Source of the DNA: CAKSHC01 sp045594545
GTDB lineage: Bacteria; Bacillota; Clostridia; Oscillospirales; UMGS1783
Direction of reading: 5' to 3'
Assembly (NCBI GenBank): GCA_045594545.1
Contig: JAZNYQ010000094.1
Span: forward strand, 1 to 64,000
Length of the DNA stretch: 64,000 bases
This document shows positions 15,414-24,622 of the stretch, piece by piece; the first letter of the stretch is position 1, and every line of letters starts with the position of its first letter. The notes beneath the pieces are model-generated. The model was not told where the DNA came from, searched no databases, and saw only the letters and a program-made list of their open reading frames with translations. The translations under genes and the position numbers were made by a program.

Positions 15414-17057
15414 TTACCCTATCCAGTTCCTTTTTTCAAGTATTTTCTCAATTTTTTTTGCTTTCGGAAGAAATTCTATATCTTCTCTCTTGATCGTCTT
15501 GCTAAACAGAATAAATCCAACGTATACAACGGCCGCCAAACCGATCGCCGCAATCGTCGCAATACTATCACTGATCACCATCGCCAGCAAGGTGTAACTC
15601 CCCCACGCCACGGCACCGCACAGAATGCCGCCGAACAAAGGCTTGAGATACACCGATTTAATATCCGCCTTGGTCTTTGTAATCCGCCGTAAGGCAATGA
15701 AATCCAAAACAAACAATACGACATATAAGACAATGTTGCTGATAGCCGCACCGTCAATCCCAACATCAGGAATGGCCACCAAAATATAATTGCAGATAAT
15801 TTTAATAACACTGGCAATCAAAATATTCACTACAGGAACCATTGCCTTGCCAACCGCCTGCAACAACGGAGTACATACAGCTGCACAACACATAAAGAAG
15901 AATGCAATACCAAGATAAGCCAAAGGCTTGGTGGCAATAGCAATATCGGTAGGCGAACTGTAAAGCAAATCCAAAATCGGACCGGCCAATACCGTCATGC
16001 CAAACGAACAGGGTATGGCAATCAAGGTGCAAAGTTTAATCGCCGTATTGATGGTATTATTTAACCGATCTCTCTGTCTAAGCGCAAAGGCGGCAGAAAT
16101 GGCAGGCAGAACCGAAACACCGATCGAGATAATGATAGTGGCAGGCATGTTAAACACCGTCTGCGACATGGAAGAATAGGCGCCATATAAGGTATTAGCC
16201 ACCTCCGTCGTCACCCCGGGAATCTCCGTTAAACGCCGCATAACAATCGCCAAATCAATGGTACTGGCCAAATTACTGGTTAAAGAGCCCACCGTAACGG
16301 GAACGGCAATCCAAATAAATTTTTTAAGTACAGACTGAAACCGTGTCGGCGGCGGCGTAAGATCTGTTATAGGATAGATCTTTTCCATCTTCTGCTTGTA
16401 AAAATGCTTAGAGATCATTAAGTAAATCATGGAAAGCAGAGCACCCAGTGACACACCGCCTACAGCTCCGGCCATAACCAGCGGCATATCGTAACCCATT
16501 TCCATCATAACATAGGCTCCGCCCAATCCGAAAATCAACTTGGAAAGCACCTCAATGATATTGGATATAGCCGAAGGCACCATGTTGGAGTATCCTTGCG
16601 CATACCCCTTATAAACGGACAACACCGTCACAAACAAGATGGCCGGCGACATGACCCGACATGCCGGTGCCGCCATCGGATTGTTGAGCCATACAGCAAT
16701 GTCTTCAGCAAAAATCAGGAATAAGAACGAGCATACCAGACCAACCATAACCAAAGTCACATTGGCCGCCTTGATTACACTCTTTACATCCCGATGCTGT
16801 CCCAACGCCACATATTCCGAAATACATTTGGCAACCGCAACCGACAATCCTACACTGGAAATATTGATTAACAGACTGTAAACCGTATATGCCGTATTGA
16901 AATAGGACATCGCCTGCGCACCAACCAGATTGGTGATCGGTATTTTAAAGCAGGCACTGATGACCTTCACCAAAACACCGGCCACTGCAAGAATGGCCGC
17001 GCCGGTGATGAAATTTTGTCCGCTTCGATTATTGACGGTTTTCTCTTGAGTTGACAA
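15414..17057 (-). CDS. MATE-like polysaccharide/lipid II flippase (SpoVB/YabM family)
   Basis: A 547-residue integral membrane protein with about 14 hydrophobic segments (for example GAAILAVAGVLVKVISACFK and VVNILIASVIKIICNYILVA) and the polysaccharide-biosynthesis/MurJ-like pattern of SpoVB, YabM and YkvU proteins. Family members move lipid-linked wall precursors across the membrane. Start: the only usable codon is the TTG at 17055-17057, immediately preceded by an in-frame TGA, with AAAGG about 12 bases upstream. A promoter TTGTAA-17-TATAAT precedes it. It is coupled to mazG. Whether it is sporulation-specific or a vegetative MurJ substitute cannot be told from sequence. Confidence 0.85.
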   Translation of the reverse strand: MSTQEKTVNNRSGQNFITGAAILAVAGVLVKVISACFKIPITNLVGAQAMSYFNTAYTVYSLLINISSVGLSVAVAKCISEYVALGQHRDVKSVIKAANVTLVMVGLVCSFLFLIFAEDIAVWLNNPMAAPACRVMSPAILFVTVLSVYKGYAQGYSNMVPSAISNIIEVLSKLIFGLGGAYVMMEMGYDMPLVMAGAVGGVSLGALLSMIYLMISKHFYKQKMEKIYPITDLTPPPTRFQSVLKKFIWIAVPVTVGSLTSNLASTIDLAIVMRRLTEIPGVTTEVANTLYGAYSSMSQTVFNMPATIIISIGVSVLPAISAAFALRQRDRLNNTINTAIKLCTLIAIPCSFGMTVLAGPILDLLYSSPTDIAIATKPLAYLGIAFFFMCCAAVCTPLLQAVGKAMVPVVNILIASVIKIICNYILVAIPDVGIDGAAISNIVLYVVLFVLDFIALRRITKTKADIKSVYLKPLFGGILCGAVAWGSYTLLAMVISDSIATIAAIGLAAVVYVGFILFSKTIKREDIEFLPKAKKIEKILEKRNWIG

Positions 17058-17082
17058 TCATCACACAACCTTTCATCATTCT

Positions 17083-17111
17083 ATTATACTCTTTTATGAG
17101 AACATTTACAA
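17083..17111 (-). promoter_or_regulatory. Promoter of the flippase-mazG-hup-rqcP cluster
   Basis: Minus strand TTGTAA (17106-17111), 17 bases, TATAAT (17083-17088). The -10 hexamer is perfect and lies about 26 bases from the TTG start. Confidence 0.75.
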
Positions 17112-17118
17112 GATTGTA

Positions 17119-17147
17119 TTTACTTTTTCCCGCATTTGCGGTAAACT
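17119..17147 (+). promoter_or_regulatory. Probable mtnN promoter with palindrome in the spacer
   Basis: TTTACT (17119-17124), 17 bases, TAAACT (17142-17147). The spacer ends in CCGCATTTGCGG (17130-17141), a 5-bp inverted repeat that could be a repressor site. Confidence 0.5.
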
Positions 17148-17182
17148 TTATATATCATTCTACGCCATAAAGGAGTATAATC

Positions 17183-17815
17183 ATGACAACAAATCGTATC
17201 GGCATCGTTTTTGCCATGCAGGAAGAGGCCGCTCCCCTGCTCGAGAAATTCCAATTAACCGAATATACCGAAAATTATCTGGGCGCACGCTTCTATCAAA
17301 ACGAACGTGTTGTGATCGGTGTCGGCGATGTCGGCTCACTGGCAGCCGCTTTATGTACCGCCACTTTGATTCGCGAATTCGGATGCACAACCATATACAA
17401 TACCGGCTCTTGCGGCTCTACCGGCCCTAAACTCCCCGTCGGCACCATTGTTTCCATCACTAAGGTTTATAAAGGAGATGTGGATTTAACCGTTGCCGGC
17501 TACCAACCTTATGAACTGCCCCGCACCCCGATTTATTTGGATCTGCCGCATGATCCCGACTTCCCCGCCGCCACCGCTCGTAGCACCGACCGTTTTATCG
17601 GCGCCGGAGATGCGGTCGAACCAAATATGGCCGTCGAGATGGAAGCCTTTGCTGTCGCCTATACCTGCCGCCGCCTTGGCGCCAAATGTCACATTTACAA
17701 GGTGATTAGTGACATGACTGATAAAAACACCGATTCATCTCAATTTGACGGAAATTTGGCCGATGTGTCGGCAAGTTTGGCCGAATATGTGTATAAAATC
17801 ATTCAAAACCAGTAA
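17183..17815 (+). CDS. mtnN: 5'-methylthioadenosine/S-adenosylhomocysteine nucleosidase-like protein
   Basis: A 210-residue nucleoside phosphorylase-fold protein. It begins with the family pattern IGIVFAMQEEAAPLLEKF, where the glutamate is the usual catalytic acid region. It continues with NTGSCGST (phosphate/ribose loop) and VEMEAFAVAYTCRRLG (ribose-binding Met-Glu), then KVISDMTD with the catalytic aspartate. MTAN enzymes split adenine from MTA and SAH for recycling. The protein is about 20 residues shorter than typical MtnN, and the usual loop before VEMEA is compressed, so another purine or futalosine-type nucleosidase activity is possible. AAAGGAG precedes the ATG by eight bases. It stands alone with its own promoter and terminator. 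Confidence 0.78.
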   Translation: MTTNRIGIVFAMQEEAAPLLEKFQLTEYTENYLGARFYQNERVVIGVGDVGSLAAALCTATLIREFGCTTIYNTGSCGSTGPKLPVGTIVSITKVYKGDVDLTVAGYQPYELPRTPIYLDLPHDPDFPAATARSTDRFIGAGDAVEPNMAVEMEAFAVAYTCRRLGAKCHIYKVISDMTDKNTDSSQFDGNLADVSASLAEYVYKIIQNQ

Positions 17816-17816
17816 G

Positions 17817-17843
17817 AAAAAGAGGGCTTTCCCCTCTTTTTTT
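17817..17843 (+). terminator. Terminator of mtnN
   Basis: AAAAGAGGG (17818-17826) pairs with CCCTCTTTT (17832-17840), followed by further T residues. Confidence 0.8.
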
Positions 17844-17884
17844 GTGTAAAAATTGGCAAAAAGGTTTATAATACTGCGGGTGAT

Positions 17885-18559
17885 ATGATGTTTTCCATAC
17901 TGTTTCGTACCGTTATTATGTATCTTTTTGTTATGCTGATGATGCGCCTGACCGGAAAAAGGCAGATCGGTCAACTGCAGATCGGCGAACTGGTGGTAAC
18001 CTTTTTGATTTCCGAATTGGCTTCATGGCCCATTCAGGAACCCGACACACCAATATGGTATGCCCTCATGAGCATTGCCGCGCTTGTTCTGCTGGAGATC
18101 GGATTTTCTCTGCTCTCTCTCAAATCTTTGCGCCTGCGCAAAATCATTGAGGGGCGCCCCAGCGTTTTGATCGAAGACGGGAAGATCATTCAAAAAGAAA
18201 TGAAGAAAAACCGATTCTCGATAGACGACTTAATTGAAAATCTAAGACAGGGCGGCGCTTTATCTGTCGATGAAGTGGAAACAGCCATACTGGAAACCAA
18301 CGGCCGCCTGTCCATCTTTCTGAAAAAAGAAGAATGCGCTCCTATCGCCAAAGATCTGAAAATGAAAGTTCCCAAACAACCTCTGCCCTATACCGTCATT
18401 TCCGATGGGCGCCTACTGGGCATGAACATGGACCGCATTGGTGTGTCCGAAAAACAACTGCTTAGAATCTTGCGCAAGCACGGGTACAAAGACCGTCATA
18501 AAATCTTTTACATGTCGCTGACACGGGATCAAACCCCCATCATCATAGAAAAGGAATGA
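17885..18559 (+). CDS. DUF421 membrane protein (YetF/YkjA-type)
   Basis: A 224-residue protein with three N-terminal transmembrane segments (FRTVIMYLFVMLMMRL, LVVTFLISELAS, ALMSIAALVLLEIGFSLL) and a cytoplasmic C-terminal domain. GKRQIGQLQIGELVVTFLISELAS and the segment GRPSVLIEDGKI are diagnostic of the DUF421 family. Bacillus relatives include YetF and YcaP-like proteins, several of them linked to sporulation or germination. The biochemical role is not established. A second ATG directly follows the first; the ribosome-binding site is weak. It is convergent with the sodium symporter gene, with a shared terminator. Confidence 0.85.
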   Translation: MMFSILFRTVIMYLFVMLMMRLTGKRQIGQLQIGELVVTFLISELASWPIQEPDTPIWYALMSIAALVLLEIGFSLLSLKSLRLRKIIEGRPSVLIEDGKIIQKEMKKNRFSIDDLIENLRQGGALSVDEVETAILETNGRLSIFLKKEECAPIAKDLKMKVPKQPLPYTVISDGRLLGMNMDRIGVSEKQLLRILRKHGYKDRHKIFYMSLTRDQTPIIIEKE

Positions 18560-18580
18560 GGAAAACTCCTCATTCCTTTT
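18549..18580. terminator. Bidirectional terminator
   Basis: AAAAGGAATGAGGA (18549-18562) pairs with TCCTCATTCCTTTT (18567-18580). It overlaps the end of the DUF421 gene and abuts the end of the symporter gene. Confidence 0.85.
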
Positions 18581-18581
18581 T

Positions 18582-19949
18582 TTAGAACATGGTAATGATA
18601 CCCCAAACCCAGAAAAACAGCAAAATAACAGGCATTACATATTTGCAATAGATTCCAATTCGGTATGGCAATTTCAAACCCTTTCCTTGATTGGCTTCTT
18701 CGATAAAGTTTTTCCATCCCCAACCGCTCTTGCTGTTGGTACAGAACAACACATACACCAGCGAGCCGAGAGGTAGGATATTATTGGAAATGATGAAATC
18801 TTCAAAGTCAAGAATGGTACTGCCTGCTCCCAACGGCTGAATGCCCGACAGCAAATTAAAACCCAGTGCACAAGGCAAAGCCAGCACAATTAAAGCAACT
18901 GCATTGATCCAGCAGGATTTCTTACGACTCCAACCCCGTAGTTCCATACCAAAAGAGAGAATATTTTCAAACACGGCAACCACGGTAGACAAGGCCGCCG
19001 CGATCATAAACAAGAAAAATAAACTACCCCAAATACGCCCACCGGGCATATGGTTAAAGACCACAGGCAAGGTTTGAAAAATCAAACCGGGTCCCTGTCC
19101 CGCCGGAATATCATAGGCATAGCAAGCAGGAATAATGATCAGTCCTGCACAAAAGGCCACAAAGGTATCCAACAGCGAAATGGAAAGGGACTCCCCAAAC
19201 AAGCGGCGGTCTTTCTTAATATAACTGCCGAATATCGTCATAGCGCCCATGCCGATAGAAAGGGTGAAAAAGGCCTGTCCCATGGCGGCAAAGATGGCTT
19301 CGCCCAACCCTTGCTCGGCCATGCGCTTAAAATCGGGCACCAAATAATAACGCAAGCCCTCACTTGCACCGGGTAACAGAATCGAGTTCACAGCCAGCAC
19401 ACCGATAATAGCAAACAACGCCACCATCATCACCTTGGTAATCTTCTCTACTCCCTTTTGCAAGCCTAAAGAGCAAATTAAAATACCAATCAGCACAACA
19501 ACAACCATAAACCCAACCATTGCCCATGGATTGCCGACAACCGTTCCAAACGAGTTTTGCACCATTTCCGATGATTGTCCGACGAAATCGCCACGCAACA
19601 TCTTAATAAAATAGATGAACATCCAGCCGGTTACGGTGGTATAGAACATCATAAGCAGATAATTACCTGCCATACCTAACCAACGAAACCAATGCCATTT
19701 AGAACCTGCTTTTTCTAATTTAACAAAGGCATTAGCGATCCCCGAACCACTGGCCCGACCGACGGCAAATTCCATGGTCATGATCGGCAAACCAAAGATC
19801 ACCAAAAACGCTAAATAAATTAAAATAAAGGCGGCACCGCCATACTGCCCGACAATATACGGAAACCGCCATACATTACCAAGCCCGATGGCGCAACCGG
19901 CCGATATTAAAATAAACCCCAAACGACTACCGAATTTTTCTCTTTCCAT
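18582..19949 (-). CDS. Neurotransmitter:sodium symporter (NSS/LeuT family)
   Basis: A 455-residue transporter with about 11-12 transmembrane helices. It opens with the NSS signature GFILISAGCAIGLGNVWRFPYIVGQYGGAAF, which forms the unwound TM1 with sodium and substrate contacts. It should import an amino acid or related compound with sodium. The 11-12 TM bacterial members include tyrosine and tryptophan carriers. The start at 19949 follows GGAGAACAG; a longer frame to 19994 lacks a site. It is monocistronic and ends at a strong terminator. The substrate cannot be told from sequence. Confidence 0.92.
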   Translation of the reverse strand: MEREKFGSRLGFILISAGCAIGLGNVWRFPYIVGQYGGAAFILIYLAFLVIFGLPIMTMEFAVGRASGSGIANAFVKLEKAGSKWHWFRWLGMAGNYLLMMFYTTVTGWMFIYFIKMLRGDFVGQSSEMVQNSFGTVVGNPWAMVGFMVVVVLIGILICSLGLQKGVEKITKVMMVALFAIIGVLAVNSILLPGASEGLRYYLVPDFKRMAEQGLGEAIFAAMGQAFFTLSIGMGAMTIFGSYIKKDRRLFGESLSISLLDTFVAFCAGLIIIPACYAYDIPAGQGPGLIFQTLPVVFNHMPGGRIWGSLFFLFMIAAALSTVVAVFENILSFGMELRGWSRKKSCWINAVALIVLALPCALGFNLLSGIQPLGAGSTILDFEDFIISNNILPLGSLVYVLFCTNSKSGWGWKNFIEEANQGKGLKLPYRIGIYCKYVMPVILLFFWVWGIITMF

Positions 19950-20020
19950 TTCTGTTCTCCTACCGGTAAAATACAAACAACAATACTGTAACAAATTTTT
20001 CCCCGTTCGTCAAGAAAAAT

Positions 20021-20042
20021 GCCCCTCCGAAATCGGAGGGGC
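20021..20042 (-). terminator. Terminator of the hydrogenase operon
   Basis: GCCCCTCCGA (20021-20030) pairs with TCGGAGGGGC (20033-20042). On the minus strand it is followed by ATTTTTCTT, eight bases beyond the stop of the hydrogenase gene. Confidence 0.88.
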
Positions 20043-20049
20043 GATTCTC

Positions 20050-21795
20050 TTAGTATTTTTCGCGTTTTACGTAGGTTGTATGCAAAATCTCATGTGCCTT
20101 ATGGCTACCCGGCTTCTCCAGATACTCATCATAGATACGCTTCACATCGGGGTTCTCATGGGACTTTCTGACCGGCAGATTGCGGTCATCTTCATACAAG
20201 CCGGCGGCACGAGCGGCACGAATGTCGATCTCATTACGAACCGATGCAGGCTGTATCGGCTGACCGCCACCGTTGACGCAACCACCGGGGCAGGCCATGA
20301 TCTCAATGAAATCATATTCCTTTTCACCCGACTGTACGCTATTGAGCAACGCACGGGCATTGGCCAGACCGGAGGCAACCGCTACACGGATCTTGTTACC
20401 GGCCAGCTCATAGGTGGCTTCCTTGATGCCTTCCACACCGCGAACATCCTCAAAGTCAAGTTTCTTGAGGGGCTCTTTGGTGACAACCTCAGCGGCGGTA
20501 CGCAGAGCGGCTTCCATAACACCGCCGGTAGCGCCAAAGATGGTGCCGGCACCGGAACCAAGACCGAACGGAGCATCGAACTCACCGTCAGGCAGATCAT
20601 TGAAACGGATGCCGCACTTCTTGATCATACGGGCCAACTCACGAACGGTGAGAGCCACGTCGATATCATACAGACCTTCAACGGCCGTATTCTCGGTACG
20701 CTGAGCCTCAAACTTCTTAGCCGTACAAGGCATGATCGAAACGACAAAGATGTTCTTAGGATCAATACCCATCTTCTCAGCATAATAGGTCTTAGCCACC
20801 GAACCGAACATGCCCTGCGGCGACTTGCAAGAGGACAGGTTCTGAATCATGTCAGGGAAATAATACTCACAGAACTTGACCCAGCCGGGCGAGCAGGAAG
20901 TGATCAGCGGCAGATTCTCCTTCTTGGTGTAACGATCCAAGAACTCGGTAGCCTCTTCCATGATGGTCAGGTCAGCCGTAAAGTTGGTATCGAACACGCC
21001 GTCAAAGCCGAGCATCTTCAGAGCGGATACCATTTTACCGGTCACGATCGTGCCGATAGGCAGACCGAATTCTTCACCCAGACCCACGCGAACGGCGGGA
21101 GCGGTCTGAACAATGACATGCTTCTCGGGATCATTCAGAGCGGCAAATACCTTTTCGGTATCGTCACGCTCGGTCAGCGCGCCGGTCGGGCAGACCGTGA
21201 TACACTGGCCGCAAGCAATACAAGAGGTATCGCCCAGACCGCAATCAAACGGAGAGCCGATAACGGTAGCAAAACCACGCTCATTCGCACCGATAACGGA
21301 TACCGACTGCAACTTCTGGCAGGCGGCCACACAACGGCGGCAGAGGATGCACTTAGCGTTGTTGCGGATCATATGGATGGCGCTATCGTCGATTTCGGTA
21401 GCGGTCATCTCACCCTCAAAGCGGTTCTCCACATCCACACCGTACTCTTTGCACAGAGCCTGCAGTTCGCAGTTCTGCGAACGAACGCAGGACAGACACT
21501 TCTTGTCGTGGTTGGACAGGATCAGTTCCAGCGTAGTGCGGCGAGCCTTGATAACCTTGGGGCTGTTGGTGATGACCTCCATACCCTCGTTTACGGGATA
21601 TACGCAAGCAGCCACCAGGCTGCGAGCACCCTTGACCTCAACCATACACATACGGCAAGCGCCGATCTCATTGATGTCCTTTAAGTAGCACAGGGTCGGG
21701 ATACTGACCCCGGCAATGCGAGCAGCCTCCAGAATGGTACTGCCCTTCGGCACGGAACATTCCACGCCGTTAATTTTAATTGTAACGTTTTCCAT
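20050..21795 (-). CDS. NAD-linked [FeFe] hydrogenase catalytic subunit (HndD/HydA type, group A)
   Basis: A 581-residue catalytic subunit. An N-terminal NuoG-like [2Fe-2S] domain (CYLKDINEIGACRMC, 36-50) is followed by the His-Cys cluster (HDKKCLSCVRSQNC, 96-109) and two ferredoxin clusters (CILCRRCVAAC, 149-159, and CIACGQCITVC, 192-202). The H-cluster domain follows with L1 TSCSPGW (299-305), L2 MPCTAKKFE (355-363) and L3 MACPGGCVNGGGQP (500-513). All H-cluster cysteines of this subgroup are present. With HndB, HndC and the NuoE-like protein it should form a complex that couples NADH and ferredoxin to H2, as in electron-bifurcating enzymes. Cytoplasmic. It is the last gene of the operon. 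Confidence 0.93.
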   Translation of the reverse strand: MENVTIKINGVECSVPKGSTILEAARIAGVSIPTLCYLKDINEIGACRMCMVEVKGARSLVAACVYPVNEGMEVITNSPKVIKARRTTLELILSNHDKKCLSCVRSQNCELQALCKEYGVDVENRFEGEMTATEIDDSAIHMIRNNAKCILCRRCVAACQKLQSVSVIGANERGFATVIGSPFDCGLGDTSCIACGQCITVCPTGALTERDDTEKVFAALNDPEKHVIVQTAPAVRVGLGEEFGLPIGTIVTGKMVSALKMLGFDGVFDTNFTADLTIMEEATEFLDRYTKKENLPLITSCSPGWVKFCEYYFPDMIQNLSSCKSPQGMFGSVAKTYYAEKMGIDPKNIFVVSIMPCTAKKFEAQRTENTAVEGLYDIDVALTVRELARMIKKCGIRFNDLPDGEFDAPFGLGSGAGTIFGATGGVMEAALRTAAEVVTKEPLKKLDFEDVRGVEGIKEATYELAGNKIRVAVASGLANARALLNSVQSGEKEYDFIEIMACPGGCVNGGGQPIQPASVRNEIDIRAARAAGLYEDDRNLPVRKSHENPDVKRIYDEYLEKPGSHKAHEILHTTYVKREKY

Positions 21796-21809
21796 GAATC
21801 TGTTCCTCC

Positions 21810-23627
21810 TTACTGCTTGCTGATAGCCTTGAACTTACAATGATCCATGCAGGCGCTGCACTTCACGCACTTGTCGGCAACGATCTCATAAGACGGAAGC
21901 TTATGGCCGGGAGCCACATAGTCAGTCTTAATGATGGTGTTAGCCGGGCAATTTCTGGCGCACATGCCGCAACCGATACATTTATCCTTGTCAATCACAA
22001 AGGTCAACAGATCTTTACAAACACCGGCAGGACACTTCTTGTCCACCACGTGAGCTACATACTCATCGCGGAAGAACTTGAGGGTCGACAACACGGGGTT
22101 AGGAGCCGTCTGACCAAGGCCGCACAAGGAGTTTTCTTTAATGTAATAGCAGAGTTCTTCCAACTCGTCGATATCTTCCAGGGTACCGTTGCCCTTGGTG
22201 ATCTTATCCAGCTTCTCATACAGACGCTTGGTACCGACACGGCAGGGCGTGCACTTACCGCAGGACTCGTCCACGGTAAACTCGAGGAAGAACTTGGCCA
22301 TATCTACCATACAGGTATCTTCGTCCATAACGATCAAGCCGCCCGAACCCATCATACAGCCGATAGCCGTGAGGTTATCGTAGTCAACGGGGGTGTCGAT
22401 CAGGCTGGCCGGGATACAACCGCCGGAAGGACCGCCGGTCTGGGCCGCCTTGAACTTCTTGCCGTTGGGGATACCGCCGCCGATGTCCTCGATGATCTCA
22501 CGAAGCGGAGTGCCCATCGGGATCTCAACCAGACCGGTATGCTCGATCTTACCACCCAAAGCAAATACCTTAGTGCCCTTGGACTTCTCGGTACCCATCG
22601 AAGCAAACCAATCGGCGCCACGCAGAATAATCTGAGGCACGTTAGCAAAGGTTTCCACGTTGTTTTCAACAGTCGGCTTGCCCCACAGCCCCTTAACGGC
22701 CGGATAAGGCGGACGGGGACGAGGCTCGCCACGCTTACCTTCGATCGAAGTCATCAGCGCCGTTTCTTCGCCGCAGACGAAAGCACCGGCACCCAGACGG
22801 ATGAACAGATCGAAATCAAAGCCGGAACCGAAAATATTCTTGCCCAGCAGTCCATATTCACGAGCCTGCTCGATCGCCATCTGCAAACGGGCAACGGCAA
22901 TCGGATACTCGGCACGAACATAGACATAACCCTCGGTAGCACCGATGGCGTAACCGGCAATGGTCATGGCTTCGATCAGACAATGGGGGTCACCCTCCAA
23001 TACCGAACGGTCCATAAATGCACCGGGGTCGCCCTCGTCAGCGTTACAAACAACATACTTCTGATCGGCCTGATTGGGAGCAGTCAGCGCCCACTTGCGA
23101 CCGGTCGGGAAACCGCCGCCGCCACGGCCACGAAGACCGGACTTGGTAATCTCATCAATAACATCCTGAGGCTTCATCTCAGTAAGTACTTTGCCCAGAG
23201 CGGCATAGCCATCCATGACAATATACTCGTCAATACTCTCAGGGTTGATCACACCGCAGTTACGAAGAACCACACGGTTCTGGCTCTTATAGAAAGCGGT
23301 ATCGTTAAGAGATACATTGCCTTCCACAGGCGCATCCGAGCCGGTATCGTTGTACACCAAACGATCGACCACACGGCCCTTAAGAAGATGCTCGGAAACA
23401 ATTTCTTCTACGTCTTCGGGGGTTACGCGGCTGTAGAAGGTGCCATCGGGATGAACGATAACTACAGGACCCAAAGCGCACAGACCGAAACAACCGGTCT
23501 GAACAACCTTGACTTCATCCTGCAAACCGTTGGCTTCGATGGACTTAGCAAATACATCCTGAATTTTTACGCTGCCCGAGGAGGTACAACCGGTACCGCC
23601 GCAGATCAGTACATGAGCACGAATCAT
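21810..23627 (-). CDS. NuoF-like NADH-binding hydrogenase subunit (HndC/HydB type)
   Basis: A 605-residue flavoprotein subunit. An N-terminal thioredoxin-like [2Fe-2S] domain (CGGTGCTSSG, then QTGCFGLCALGPVV, about 9-52) precedes the NuoF core with GLRGRGGGGFPTGRKW (FMN/NADH site), CNADEGDPGAFMDR and the [4Fe-4S] motif ESCGKCTPCRVG. The C-terminus adds two ferredoxin clusters (CIGCGMCARNCP and CVKCSACMDHC). This domain order is that of bifurcating-hydrogenase HydB/HndC, not of complex I NuoF. It binds NAD(H) and passes electrons to the catalytic subunit. AGGAGG precedes the next gene 14 bases downstream. The start follows GGAGGAG. Confidence 0.93.
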   Translation of the reverse strand: MIRAHVLICGGTGCTSSGSVKIQDVFAKSIEANGLQDEVKVVQTGCFGLCALGPVVIVHPDGTFYSRVTPEDVEEIVSEHLLKGRVVDRLVYNDTGSDAPVEGNVSLNDTAFYKSQNRVVLRNCGVINPESIDEYIVMDGYAALGKVLTEMKPQDVIDEITKSGLRGRGGGGFPTGRKWALTAPNQADQKYVVCNADEGDPGAFMDRSVLEGDPHCLIEAMTIAGYAIGATEGYVYVRAEYPIAVARLQMAIEQAREYGLLGKNIFGSGFDFDLFIRLGAGAFVCGEETALMTSIEGKRGEPRPRPPYPAVKGLWGKPTVENNVETFANVPQIILRGADWFASMGTEKSKGTKVFALGGKIEHTGLVEIPMGTPLREIIEDIGGGIPNGKKFKAAQTGGPSGGCIPASLIDTPVDYDNLTAIGCMMGSGGLIVMDEDTCMVDMAKFFLEFTVDESCGKCTPCRVGTKRLYEKLDKITKGNGTLEDIDELEELCYYIKENSLCGLGQTAPNPVLSTLKFFRDEYVAHVVDKKCPAGVCKDLLTFVIDKDKCIGCGMCARNCPANTIIKTDYVAPGHKLPSYEIVADKCVKCSACMDHCKFKAISKQ

Positions 23628-23651
23628 AATTGTTTAACTCCTCCTCATTGG

Positions 23652-24023
23652 TTATGCTTTGTAATTGCCGATGGTAAATTCCGCAACCGGCTTGCCACCC
23701 TTGAGATGCTCCTCAACCACACGGGCGACCTTGTCGGCTGTCATTTTCACATAAGTAACCTTTTCCTGACCGGCCTCGAACACTTCAACAACCGGCTCAA
23801 ACTGGCAGATACCGATGCAACCGGTCTGGGTCACAGTGATCTGACCGGCCAAGCCCTGATTGTTCACCTGCTCAACAAAAGCAGACAGGACGGGGCGGGC
23901 GCCGGCGGCAATACCGCAGGTAGCCATGCCGACAACGACACGCTTCTCACCGCTGCCTTCACGCAGGGCGACTTTGTTCTGCATTTTTTCCTTGATTGCC
24001 TGGAGTTCTTCTAATGATTTCAT
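23652..24023 (-). CDS. Thioredoxin-like [2Fe-2S] ferredoxin subunit (HndB type)
   Basis: A 123-residue subunit with one thioredoxin-like [2Fe-2S] domain: GMATCGIAAGA and TQTGCIGICQFEPVV supply the four cysteines. HndB-type proteins are small electron-transfer partners of HndC and HndD. A longer frame to 24077 exists, but the ATG at 24023 with AAAGGA eight bases upstream gives the normal length. It lies 24 bases before the hndC-like gene and 38 bases after the HATPase gene. Confidence 0.9.
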   Translation of the reverse strand: MKSLEELQAIKEKMQNKVALREGSGEKRVVVGMATCGIAAGARPVLSAFVEQVNNQGLAGQITVTQTGCIGICQFEPVVEVFEAGQEKVTYVKMTADKVARVVEEHLKGGKPVAEFTIGNYKA

Positions 24024-24061
24024 AAGATTTATCCTTTCTTTGGAAAAATTATACTTTATTT

Positions 24062-24622
24062 TCAGGCCGTTTCCCAAGACTCATAAGCCTCAAGAAGCGA
24101 ACCTTGAATCCATTGTAATACCTCAAAACTATTAAGAGGTACCTCACCCAACACGTCGCGCAACACGCGTGTGTCAAGTTCAACCGCTTCCCTTCCCGCA
24201 CATTCATGTCGGAAAAGAAAATCGGTATCGGGATGTCCTTGAATCAGCGTCACCATCGTTCCGACCACATCCCCCAGCGGCGGGCAGTCAATGTGCGTAT
24301 GATAAAATACCGCTTTTACCGTTGTACCGTGTTCTTGAGGATATTGTGCTTGATCCTTAGATGCCACCGTTACCGTACCACCGGTCATTTCCGCTTCCAG
24401 TTTCAACAATGGCAATCCCAAACCAACGGGACGGGTCGTTCGTGTTGTATAAAAGGGATCAGTTACCCGACTTACCGTCTGGGCATCCATACCGCAACCG
24501 TCATCCCGAATGGTAATGGTCAGCCTTTCCTCGGTCTGATCCAGCAGGATCTCGGTTAATGACGCGCCCGCTTTCACGGAATTTTCTGCAATATCCAAGA
24601 TGTTGAGTGATAATTCTTTCAT
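24062..24622 (-). CDS. HATPase_c-domain protein (sensor-kinase-like ATPase), hydrogenase operon
   Basis: A 186-residue cytoplasmic protein. Residues about 1-110 form a GHKL ATPase fold: N box DIAENSVKAGA, G1 IRDDGCGMD, then TTRTTRPVGLGLPLLKLEAEMTGG (G2 box). There is no phospho-acceptor histidine domain, sensor region or membrane segment, so it is not an ordinary sensor kinase. The last 75 residues are an extra domain without a motif I recognise. It overlaps the PHP gene by four bases. Similar ATPases are known next to HydS-type hydrogenases in Clostridia. Its partner may be one of the DRTGG or HydS proteins (inference). Confidence 0.82.
   Translation of the reverse strand: MKELSLNILDIAENSVKAGASLTEILLDQTEERLTITIRDDGCGMDAQTVSRVTDPFYTTRTTRPVGLGLPLLKLEAEMTGGTVTVASKDQAQYPQEHGTTVKAVFYHTHIDCPPLGDVVGTMVTLIQGHPDTDFLFRHECAGREAVELDTRVLRDVLGEVPLNSFEVLQWIQGSLLEAYESWETA

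Noticed and set aside
19888..24014. Very long plus-strand open frames (598 and 724 codons) opposite the hydrogenase genes
   Set aside because: They mirror the hydH-type coding strand codon for codon, carry no domain, and lack ribosome-binding sites. They arise from the codon bias of the opposite genes.
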